The translations under genes were made by a program, and so were the position numbers. This document shows, in pieces, positions 7,861 to 13,119 of a stretch of DNA of 27,086 bases (positions within the stretch are counted from its first letter, which is position 1; every line of letters starts with the position of its first letter). The notes beneath the pieces are model-generated. The model did not search any database. It was given only the letters and a program-made list of their open reading frames with translations, and was not told the origin of the DNA. Source of the stretch: CAZSVI01 sp964610205 (lineage in GTDB: Bacteria > Bacillota > Clostridia > DSM-8532); NCBI GenBank assembly GCA_964610205.1, contig CAZSVI010000043.1, positions 1 through 27,086 of the forward strand, in the 5' to 3' direction.

Positions 7861-7941
7861 AAGGGCAAACCTGGCAAAAGACAGGGACGCAAAGCTATAG
7901 GGTCTAAGGTGTTTTGAAACACTATGACAGCCTGGCTGCCA
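7861..7941 (+). ncRNA. Cyclic di-GMP-I riboswitch aptamer (GEMM-I)
   Basis: All conserved blocks are present in order: AAGGGCAAACC, a short hairpin (CCTGGC-AAAA-GACAGG), GGGACGCAAAGC, GGGTCTAAGG, a variable hairpin (GTGTTT-TG-AAACAC) and ATGACAGCC followed by TGGCTGCC. GGCA at 7864-7867 can pair with TGCC at 7937-7940 to close the aptamer. The purine that separates c-di-GMP from cGAMP binders is G here (all three bases 7863-7865 are G), which favours c-di-GMP. The usual GAAA tetraloop is replaced by AAAA. A terminator follows at 7971-8004. The RNA lies inside the ICE between trkH and the sigma/xis/int module; no gene starts directly behind it, so its target is uncertain. Confidence 0.92.
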
Positions 7942-7951
7942 CATAATATTT

Positions 7952-7971
7952 ATGTGTATTAATGTGTATTA
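7952..7971 (+). repeat. Tandem 10-bp repeat in the riboswitch linker
   Basis: ATGTGTATTA is repeated head to tail (7952-7961 and 7962-7971) between aptamer and terminator. It lengthens the linker without changing the pairing segments. Confidence 0.8.
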
Positions 7972-8004
7972 CCTGCCCTTTTAAAGAAGCGGCAGGTTTT
8001 TTTT
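7971..8004 (+). terminator. Rho-independent terminator, expression platform of the c-di-GMP riboswitch
   Basis: ACCTGCC (7971-7977) pairs with GGCAGGT (7991-7997), followed by eight T. CTGCC at 7936-7940, the 3' side of the aptamer stem, can alternatively pair with GGCAG at 7991-7995. Ligand binding would lock the aptamer stem and let the terminator form, making this an OFF switch (inference from complementarity). Confidence 0.85.
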
Positions 8005-8045
8005 ATGCTATATCATGGTAAAAAATTACTAAATTGAGAACATAA

Positions 8046-8075
8046 ACTACAAAATGCGACAAAATACTACAATAT
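8046..8075 (+). repeat. Three phased 10-bp repeats (iteron-like)
   Basis: ACTACAAAAT, GCGACAAAAT and ACTACAATAT follow one another without gaps, all on one face of the helix, 42 bp after the riboswitch terminator. They could bind a dimeric or oligomeric ICE protein; none is identified. Confidence 0.5.
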
Positions 8076-8258
8076 TAAACATGGAATAAAGGACACTTGT
8101 TATGCTTTATATTTTTGCAAGAGGTGAGGTTTAAGGCAAACAAAGACTATAACTGTAGCAAGATAGGTTTCTTCAATGTTCATGCTCTTATTAAAGCCTT
8201 TTTGAATAGATCTCATCCTCTAATCATATTAAAGTTAATTACATATGGAATAATCTCC

Positions 8259-8296
8259 AAAACCGCAATTTGTAAAGAGCAAGTTGCGGTTTTCTT
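8259..8296 (+). terminator. Rho-independent terminator upstream of the sigma-like gene
   Basis: AAAACCGCAA (8259-8268) and TTGCGGTTTT (8284-8293) form a perfect 10-bp stem with a 15-nt loop and a T-rich tail (TTTTCTT). It would stop any transcript that has passed the riboswitch, so the sigma-like gene probably has its own promoter or needs antitermination. Confidence 0.75.
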
Positions 8297-8449
8297 ATCG
8301 ACAAAAACTGCGTTATTTCGACTATATAACTTGCATATATCCATTCATCAAATAACAGGTACTAATTCTTTTTTTAGGTACTCTTCAGGGTGCCGTTCTC
8401 CCCCACTCTGCTTTGGTTTTCTCAAAAAAATCAAAACGGAGGTATACAC

Positions 8450-8908
8450 ATGAAAAGGATAAATTTAAGAGATTATTACTCATTTTACGACTATGACTTT
8501 TTTATTGAAGTTACAGACAAGCTTGCTGAGCTGTTAGTGCTATTTGGACGAAAAGACCATGCAGACTATGAGCGTTGTCGTGTCTACAGGGCTTATTACT
8601 CAGTGGACGCCAATGATGGTATTGAAAGGGACTTTACTCTTCTGGTCATGTCTCCTGAGGAAATTTATGAGAGAAAGTTAAGTCGTCAGGAGCTTTATGC
8701 TGCTATAAACAGTTTGCCGGAGAAACAGGCAAAACGTATTTACGCTCATTTTTTTCTCGGTATGAGTAAGGCAGAAATTGCAAGGTTTGAAGGCGTAAGT
8801 AAAATGGCTATAGTGCTATCCATTGAAAAAGCCTTAAAAAATATGGAGAATTTTTTAAAAAAATTTGACGAAGGGGCTTTACTTTTGCCCAAAAAATCTG
8901 CTGATTAG
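8450..8908 (+). CDS. ICE-encoded sigma-70-like regulator (region 4 HTH)
   Basis: The ATG at 8450 has GGAGG 7 bp upstream; a longer frame back to 8390 lacks one. The 152-residue protein has a sigma-70 region 4-type helix-turn-helix in its second half (LPEKQAKRIYAHFFLGMSK, EIARFEGVSKMAIVLSIEKA). The first half, rich in Tyr and Asp, is not recognisably region 2, so it may act as a regulator rather than a complete sigma factor. Orthologues sit in the same position in Tn916 (Orf7) and Tn1549-like ICEs, where they influence element transcription and thereby excision and transfer. It is placed after the c-di-GMP riboswitch and terminator and before a 500-bp structured region leading to xis and int. 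Confidence 0.8.
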   Translation: MKRINLRDYYSFYDYDFFIEVTDKLAELLVLFGRKDHADYERCRVYRAYYSVDANDGIERDFTLLVMSPEEIYERKLSRQELYAAINSLPEKQAKRIYAHFFLGMSKAEIARFEGVSKMAIVLSIEKALKNMENFLKKFDEGALLLPKKSAD

Positions 8909-9407
8909 TAGAGGGACATTTACTACCCCCTCAAATTGATCTTTGAAAATAGAATAATTGTCTTATCCGGTACATTCCCCACATGTCCTGATGAAGGATA
9001 GCCGGATTGCAGGTACGCCAGGACCACCTGTCCGATATCTTGTCGGATTAATACCCAAGGATTTATGCTTTTATGCATTAAATGAAGGAAAGGTGCGAGC
9101 AGCAAATACCCATGCAATCAATAAATGTTGGTAGCATTTATGGCGATGACCCATGTGGCGGGATAATGATACTTGTGCATAGTTGAGGTTAGGTCCCAGA
9201 GTGTACCCCGGTCGTTGACGGGGAGGTGGAATTCCTATGAGGATGGTTAACCGCTGTCCGCCGGTTAAGGCTGCAAAAAGATAAAACCAAAACAGAATAT
9301 GGCACAGGGTATGCCCATTGATGCAATTAAGCATTTTTAATATATGGGCTGCCCTGATGCCATGAAAATAATCTGCTTACTTATTATATGTGAAGGGAGG
9401 CGGTCGT
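8909..9407 (+). ncRNA. Candidate structured leader RNA between the sigma-like gene and xis
   Basis: No coding potential is evident over about 500 bp, but paired segments are frequent. They include GAGGG/CCCTC (8911-8915, 8928-8932), ATCCGG/CCGGAT (8965-8970, 9002-9007), GTCCTG/CAGGAC (8985-8990, 9019-9024, which crosses the previous pair and would be a pseudoknot), CAGGT/ACCTG (9010-9014, 9026-9030, exclusive with it), TCCGA/TCGGA (9031-9035, 9043-9047), ATAAATG/CATTTAT (9121-9127, 9135-9141), CCCCG/CGGGG near 9206-9223 and TTAACCG/CGGTTAA near 9247-9268. The last is the long stem at 9299-9363. Comparable conserved non-coding DNA occurs at this place in related ICEs as far as I recall; I know no function. 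It could be an attenuator of xis-int or a cis-acting excision region in DNA. Confidence 0.5.
9299..9363 (+). repeat. Long interrupted inverted repeat just upstream of xis
   Basis: Four complementary blocks nest in order: ATGGCA/TGCCAT (9299-9304, 9358-9363), CAGGG/CCCTG (9305-9309, 9352-9356), GCCCAT/ATGGGC (9313-9318, 9344-9349) and ATGC/GCAT (9321-9324, 9331-9334), with small internal loops. There is no T-run after it, so it is not an ordinary terminator. It ends 45 bp before the xis ATG and could be an RNA control element or a protein-binding cruciform. Confidence 0.75.
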
Positions 9408-9644
9408 ATGGCTGCAAAGCAGCAGGCTGCAAAAATAATAGATACAATGCCCATGCTGAAAACAGTGGAGCAAATGAGCCGTGTTTCCGGCATAGGAGAA
9501 AATAAGCTCAGGGAGCTGATGGACAAAGGAGAAATTGAGTATATCCTCAATGGAAATCGTCGTTTGCTTGCTGATGCTGCCATATGGAATTGGTATGAAA
9601 GAAATAAAATTGTAGCCAATATTTCGCAGGAAAAGAGGTGTTAG
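9408..9644 (+). CDS. xis: Excisionase (Xis), recombination directionality factor
   Basis: The ATG at 9408 follows GGGAGG at about 8 bp; the GTG at 9390 is too far upstream. The 78-residue basic protein has the winged HTH of Tn916-type excisionases: MLKTVEQMSRVSGIGENKLR as the helix pair, then GEIEYILNGNRRLLADAAI as wing and following helix. Such proteins bend DNA at the element ends and turn integrase towards excision. It lies 1 bp upstream of int, as in the family, and its own leader is the structured region 8909-9407. Assignment rests on size, HTH and position. Confidence 0.82.
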   Translation: MAAKQQAAKIIDTMPMLKTVEQMSRVSGIGENKLRELMDKGEIEYILNGNRRLLADAAIWNWYERNKIVANISQEKRC

Positions 9645-9645
9645 C

Positions 9646-10932
9646 ATGGCTGTAACTTCAAGACAGGTTAGAAACAAAAGGGATGGAGACGGATCTTTGA
9701 CCGGCAGACCTGGCACAGTATATGATGTAAACATCAAGTATAAAACACCTGATGGTTACAAGACTTATGCTAAGAAAGGCTTTACTACCAAAAAAGAAGC
9801 TCAGCAGCATGAAGCTGAAATGAAGACCAAGCTCATAAACCCATCCTTTATTACTACAGTAGCAGGACAAGGAAAACAGAGCATAAAGGATTATTTACAG
9901 GAGTGGGTAGAAAACCACGGAACTGTTAATCTGAGACCATCCACATTTGCAGGATATAAAAGCAACATCAATAATCATATAATTCCCACTATAGGACATG
10001 TACAGCTACGTCAGCTGACTTCAGCAATGCTGGATAACATGTTTCAGAAGCTTTTTGAAAAAGGTCTGTCCCAAAGCTCTGTAAGGTACTGTCATCGTAT
10101 AATGAGTGTTGCTCTGGAGGCTGCCCGTAAATATAATTATATAGAAAGTAACCCTGCTCAAAGTATCATCACCAAATTTGGCAAGCAGGGCAAAACACCA
10201 GACCCCTATACAGTACAACAGATGCAGCAGCTGATAGGCAATATTCTTGGAACAGAGTGGGAAATGATGGTTATGCTCGGAGGCATGTACGGCTTACGTA
10301 TCAGTGAAGTATTAGGGCTGCGCTGGGACAATGTAGATATAAAAAAGGGAACATTCAATGTAGTTGAGCAATTGCCATATAAGTTGTTACCTGGTACTCT
10401 CATGCTACCTGATGAGCTGCCCCCGGTAAAATCTCATGACAGGCTTTTGCCGATTACAGAAGCAGCACGTCCATATTTTGAGCGACAGCTTGACCTTCAG
10501 GCACGTCAAAAAGAGCTTGCCAGATTATCAGGGACGGCTTACTATGATAACCGGCTGGTTGTTGCAAAGCCAAACGGAGTTCCATTCAGAAGAGAAACAG
10601 TATCATCTGATTTCGGACAGCTGCTCAGGCGTTTTGACCTGCCTCATATTCGTTACCATGACCTAAGACATGCCGCAGCTACGAACATGCACCAGCTTAC
10701 AGGTGATTTCTACACAGTAGGACAAATACTTGGTCACAGTCTGAAGGGCGTAGGTATGCAGCTTGGAATATCCTCAAGCCTTGACAGTGTTACTGCTCAA
10801 TATGTGGATGTAAGGCTGGATAGAAAAACAGCAGTGTTGAATGCTTACCATAATGCAGTTCATCAGGATAAAAACAAGGGAATGGAAACAGCAAAAAATG
10901 CCCATAAAAAAAGCCGTGATAGAGAAAGATAA
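9646..10932 (+). CDS. int: Tn916-family tyrosine integrase
   Basis: The 428-residue protein has an N-terminal arm-binding domain (about residues 1-65, three-stranded DNA-binding fold, YDVNIKYKTPDGYKTYAKKG), a SAM-like core-binding domain (about 75-165) and a catalytic domain with all the expected residues: Arg218 (YGLRISEVL), Lys262 (PPVKSHDRLL), His338 and Arg341 (HDLRHAA), His364 (LGHS) and nucleophile Tyr386 (QYVDV). It therefore appears active. The start codon lies 1 bp after the xis stop. It integrates and excises the ICE; the target here is the tRNA-Ser(GGA) gene 213 bp downstream. The tail after residue 400 is Lys-rich and probably not essential. Confidence 0.95.
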   Translation: MAVTSRQVRNKRDGDGSLTGRPGTVYDVNIKYKTPDGYKTYAKKGFTTKKEAQQHEAEMKTKLINPSFITTVAGQGKQSIKDYLQEWVENHGTVNLRPSTFAGYKSNINNHIIPTIGHVQLRQLTSAMLDNMFQKLFEKGLSQSSVRYCHRIMSVALEAARKYNYIESNPAQSIITKFGKQGKTPDPYTVQQMQQLIGNILGTEWEMMVMLGGMYGLRISEVLGLRWDNVDIKKGTFNVVEQLPYKLLPGTLMLPDELPPVKSHDRLLPITEAARPYFERQLDLQARQKELARLSGTAYYDNRLVVAKPNGVPFRRETVSSDFGQLLRRFDLPHIRYHDLRHAAATNMHQLTGDFYTVGQILGHSLKGVGMQLGISSSLDSVTAQYVDVRLDRKTAVLNAYHNAVHQDKNKGMETAKNAHKKSRDRER

Positions 10933-10986
10933 TGTTATATTTTCTCTTATCTTCTTATAAGTTTTTATAAGCATTTATTAAATCTT

Positions 10987-11004
10987 GGCACCATTTCGGC
11001 ACCA
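10987..11004 (+). repeat. Direct repeat GGCACCA x2, candidate integrase arm-type sites
   Basis: GGCACCA occurs at 10987-10993 and 10998-11004 with an 11-bp period, in the 213-bp interval between int and the tRNA, the expected place for integrase arm sites. The interval also holds ATAACAAA at 11063-11070 and 11075-11082 plus ATGACAAA at 11094-11101, and an AT-rich hairpin CTTATAA/TTATAAG at 10954-10971. Functional assignment is inference. Confidence 0.45.
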
Positions 11005-11111
11005 CGGGGAAAATCAGTCATGTATATAGTGAATAAACATACATAGTTAAATAATGTGCAAAATAACAAAAACTATAACAAAGGATTGTAAAAATGACAA
11101 AAACAGCGAAA

Positions 11112-11146
11112 TAAAAAACCGTACAAAGTCTTTGCCTGTACGGTTT
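11112..11146 (-). terminator. Terminator of tRNA-Ser
   Basis: On the minus strand a perfect 10-bp stem (AAACCGTACA/TGTACGGTTT, 11-nt loop) directly follows the CCA end and is succeeded by a T-run. It ends the tRNA transcript and also shields the integrase region. Confidence 0.85.
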
Positions 11147-11237
11147 GGCGGAGAGAGAGGGATTCGAACCCTCGGAACGCTATTAACGTTCATACGATTT
11201 CCAGTCGTACGCCTTAGGCCAGCTCAGCCATCTCTCC
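11146..11237 (-). tRNA. tRNA-Ser(GGA), intact copy adjacent to the ICE integrase
   Basis: Read on the minus strand: acceptor stem GGAGAGA/TCTCTCC, D-arm TGGCTGAGC, anticodon stem TACGA/TCGTA with loop CTGGAAA giving anticodon GGA (reads UCC/UCU), a long variable arm typical of Ser tRNAs, T-arm GAGGGTTCGAATCCCTC, discriminator G and an encoded CCA. It appears fully functional. The 43-bp sequence on its 5' side is AT-rich and has no good promoter; a consensus promoter lies further out before a half copy (11281-11325), so this tRNA is probably processed from that transcript. Its 3' end faces the integrase, the usual geometry for an ICE sitting in a tRNA gene. Confidence 0.95.
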
Positions 11238-11297
11238 GTGTATAAATATTCAGTTTTTATGCAATTCTGTGCTGGTTTTACACGATTTCCAGTCGTG
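11193..11297. other. Candidate ICE attachment region (att core repeat in tRNA anticodon arm)
   Basis: The anticodon-arm sequence CGATTTCCAGTCGT occurs at 11195-11208 and again at 11283-11296, 88 bp apart. Anticodon loops are known crossover sites for tyrosine integrases of this class. The crossover could have been in either copy; the matching left-end site is outside the window. Confidence 0.55.
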
Positions 11298-11325
11298 CGC
11301 CTTAGACCAGCTCAGCCATCTCTCC
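11281..11325 (-). pseudogene. 5'-half copy of tRNA-Ser(GGA), probable attachment-site scar
   Basis: These 45 nt match the first 45 nt of the intact tRNA (acceptor 5' strand, D-arm, complete anticodon arm) with 3 differences. Two of the three are compensatory: the outer anticodon-stem pair is C-G here and T-A in the intact copy. After the anticodon stem the match ends abruptly, and there is no variable arm, T-arm or acceptor 3' strand. The best promoter in the region (11350-11378) belongs to this copy, so it is likely the original chromosomal 5' end. Confidence 0.85.
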
Positions 11326-11349
11326 GTTTACCTATTTAACTGCTTTTCT

Positions 11350-11378
11350 ATTGTACATGGATTACCCGGCAATGTCAA
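11350..11378 (-). promoter_or_regulatory. Consensus promoter of the tRNA-Ser locus
   Basis: On the minus strand TTGACA (11378-11373) and TACAAT (11355-11350) are exactly 17 bp apart, giving a start about 18 nt before the half tRNA at 11325. It probably drives half copy, spacer, intact tRNA and terminator as one transcript. Confidence 0.8.
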
Positions 11379-11412
11379 TAAATCAAAGAACATTATGCGT
11401 AAATCAGTAAAT

Positions 11413-11437
11413 TTTAATTCAGTTTAATTCAGTTAAT
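11413..11437 (+). repeat. Tandem 10-bp repeat TTTAATTCAG x2.5
   Basis: TTTAATTCAG at 11413-11422 and 11423-11432 plus a partial third copy, in the 222-bp interval between the tRNA locus and the BrkB gene. TATAAT-like hexamers occur at 11489-11494 and 11510-11515, but no good -35 accompanies them. Confidence 0.6.
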
Positions 11438-11547
11438 TAACTTTACCTCTTTTTGTGAAGCATTAAAACTTTAACGTATATTTTCGGATATAATTTTTGG
11501 TAATACTTATATAATATACATACGGCAATATTTACAGGGAGAAGCTA

Positions 11548-12408
11548 TTGATTATGAAAAAATTTATTCAGAGAGCCTATTTTTACGGGAAAAGAATTTA
11601 TATGCGGTACACGGAAGCAGAGCTTTCTTTTTTAGCGGCTCAAACCAGCTTTTTTGTCATTCTTGCTTTTTTTCCGTTTGTTGCCTTTATTTTAACTTTG
11701 TTCAGAGCAACTCATCTGGATGATACGCTTTTTATGCAGGCGCTTTCACACTTTTTACCTACATCCACCTATGTTTTAACGTTGCAGGTATTGGAAAACG
11801 CCCAGTCAAACAGGAACCTGTTTATTTCAATAGGCGGAGTTGCGGCTTCCCTCTGGCCTTTTTCAAAAGCAGTGCAATCAATCATTGCCAGTATCAATGA
11901 AATATATGTCATAGAAAAGCGTCCCGGCCTGAAGCGGTTGGGATTATCCCTTGTACTGACAGCCTCCTTTGTTCTTCTTATTATTGTGTCTACTGTCCTT
12001 CTTCTGTTTGGCCGGCGTCTTGGTGAAATATTCTTTGAATATCTGGGGTCGCCCGATACGTTTATACGTATATGGGACTATCTCCGTTACGAGTTTTCGG
12101 TCCTGGTTCTGCTTGTTATATTCTTAATTCTTTATAAAACAATTCCGAACATAAGGCATAAGTATAGAGATGTCTTCCCCGGTGCTGCTTTTGCCACCAT
12201 TCTCTGGCTTCTTCTCTCTTCAGCGTTTTCTTTTTTTATGAACCGCTTTTTTAAATTCGCAAACATCTACGGCGGGATTGCCGGCATTATTCTTTTAATC
12301 ATATGGCTTTTCTGGGCCATGCATATTATTTTGATCGGTGCTGTTATTAATGCGATTAATTCCGAATACAGGGTAAGAAATATCAAAAAAATCATAATTA
12401 GAAATTAG
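11548..12408 (+). CDS. YihY/virulence factor BrkB-family membrane protein
   Basis: The 286-residue protein has about six hydrophobic segments and the family pattern: an N-terminal amphipathic region followed by ELSFLAAQTSFFVILAFFPF, a central GGVAASLWPFSKAVQSI segment, and FPGAAFATILWLLLSSAFSF near the end, followed by YGGIAGIILLIIWLFWAMH. Proteins of this family (once thought to be ribonuclease BN) are inner-membrane proteins of unsettled function, possibly transport or envelope-related. The start could be TTG at 11548 (6 bp after AGGGAG) or ATG at 11554; spacing favours TTG. It is the first clearly chromosomal gene right of the ICE and appears monocistronic. Confidence 0.9.
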   Translation: MIMKKFIQRAYFYGKRIYMRYTEAELSFLAAQTSFFVILAFFPFVAFILTLFRATHLDDTLFMQALSHFLPTSTYVLTLQVLENAQSNRNLFISIGGVAASLWPFSKAVQSIIASINEIYVIEKRPGLKRLGLSLVLTASFVLLIIVSTVLLLFGRRLGEIFFEYLGSPDTFIRIWDYLRYEFSVLVLLVIFLILYKTIPNIRHKYRDVFPGAAFATILWLLLSSAFSFFMNRFFKFANIYGGIAGIILLIIWLFWAMHIILIGAVINAINSEYRVRNIKKIIIRN

Positions 12409-12478
12409 CGTTTTGAAAATCCTTGAGGCTGAAGATATGTTTACCGTCTTACGGAAATATTCGGATGGCTTAACGGAT

Positions 12479-13116
12479 TTAAGTTTGTGACAGAAAAAAT
12501 TCCCTTAATTTTTCCAACGGTATCGGGTTACTGAAAAGAAACCCCTGAAGCAGTATTCTGATATCGCTGGCAGACCGGGAAAAAAGCGAGTTTATGTGAT
12601 CAAGCTGTTCCTTTGTTTCTACTCTTTCCAGTACAATATTCATTTTTAAGGCAATGGTCATTGCATACATTGTTTCTACAATTGTTGAGTCGTTTTTGCT
12701 TTTTAAGATGTTTCTTATAAAATATTGATCAACCTTTATGGAGTCTTTGGGAATTTTTTCAGATTTCTAAAAGAGGAATAGCCTGAACCAAAGTCGTCAA
12801 TAAATATGTCTATCCCGAGTTTTTTAAATTCACGAAGCACCCTCAGGGTTCTTTTTACATCATTAATAGCTGTATTTTCAGTTATTTCAATCTTTATACG
12901 GCTGCCTTCCAGGCTGTTTTTATCAAGTAAATCTCTAATATTATAAACAATATCCTTATCTTTAAGCTGACCGTTTGAAATATTTACAGAAAAAAAAAAT
13001 TCTTTTGAAACAACATCCAAGATTTTGTTTATATCGCCGCACACAATATCCAAAACGCTATTCCCGTGACATATTATACCATGAATAAAAAATGGAAGCA
13101 AGGGAGCCGTTGCCAT
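12479..13116 (-). pseudogene. EAL-domain (c-di-GMP phosphodiesterase) relic, 5'-truncated and frameshifted
   Basis: The first frame (13116-12736) begins in mid-domain and reads through FSVNISNGQL, IKIEITENTA and IDDFGSGYSSF, the middle motifs of EAL phosphodiesterases. After LKK the frame ends with FPKTP. A one-base shift in a run of six A (about 12757-12762) continues the family sequence as IPKDSIKVDQYFIRN, then LERVETKEQL (normally AEGVET, so Gly is replaced by Arg) and the C-terminal helices to 12479. The N-terminal third with the EAL motif itself is missing: the relic starts 3 bp after the prfA stop and has no ribosome binding site. It cannot be an active phosphodiesterase. The homopolymer shift could be a sequencing error, but the missing N-terminus is not. 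Confidence 0.85.
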
Positions 13117-13119
13117 TTT

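Larger units (their letters stand above)
8005..8449 (+). other. Non-coding interval between riboswitch and sigma-like gene
   Basis: The only translatable unit with a plausible ribosome binding site is a 10-codon frame at 8101-8133 (MLYIFARGEV, AAAGGA 8 bp upstream), possibly a leader peptide and very uncertain. The interval also holds three phased 10-bp repeats (8046-8075), a terminator (8259-8296) and a hairpin GGTACTC-TTCA-GGGTGCC (8377-8394, with two G-T pairs) 55 bp before the sigma-like gene. A longer open frame at 8097-8453 runs through the terminator and has no protein-like character. Confidence 0.5.
1..11297. mobile_element. Right-hand end of a Tn1549/Tn916-like integrative conjugative element (left end outside window)
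   Basis: The stretch carries in order a CD1107/CD1108-type conjugation protein, a RadC-like JAB protein, a potassium-uptake cargo operon, a small sigma-70-like regulator, an excisionase and a Tn916-family tyrosine integrase, and it ends at a tRNA-Ser gene that is duplicated in part. This order (transfer genes, cargo, regulator, xis, int, att at a tRNA) is the known layout of the family. The left end, relaxase, coupling protein and VirB4 are not in the window. The right border is inferred to lie in the anticodon-arm repeat, either at 11193-11209 or at 11281-11297; which one is not settled. Truncation of the first gene suggests the element may be partly decayed. Confidence 0.85.

Noticed and set aside
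8097..8453. 118-codon open frame between riboswitch and sigma-like gene, a possible riboswitch target
   Set aside because: It starts with TTG without a ribosome binding site, runs through a strong terminator hairpin at 8259-8296 and has no protein-like composition.
9071..9334. 87-codon minus-strand frame in the region before xis, and further minus frames over xis and int
   Set aside because: They lie antisense to structured non-coding DNA or to well-supported genes and lack ribosome binding sites and recognisable motifs.
9092..9363. Possible group II intron, prompted by GTGCGAGC near 9093
   Set aside because: No domain V hairpin or reverse transcriptase gene could be found, and the region is too short for a ribozyme of that class with its usual domains.
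11054..11245. Open reading frame of 63 codons on the plus strand
   Set aside because: It lies largely across the intact tRNA-Ser gene and its terminator on the other strand; its sequence reflects tRNA complement and no ribosome binding site is present.
12479..13116. Functional link between the EAL-domain gene and the ICE riboswitch
   Set aside because: The EAL gene is broken and lies outside the element about 1.2 kb from its border; proximity alone is no evidence.
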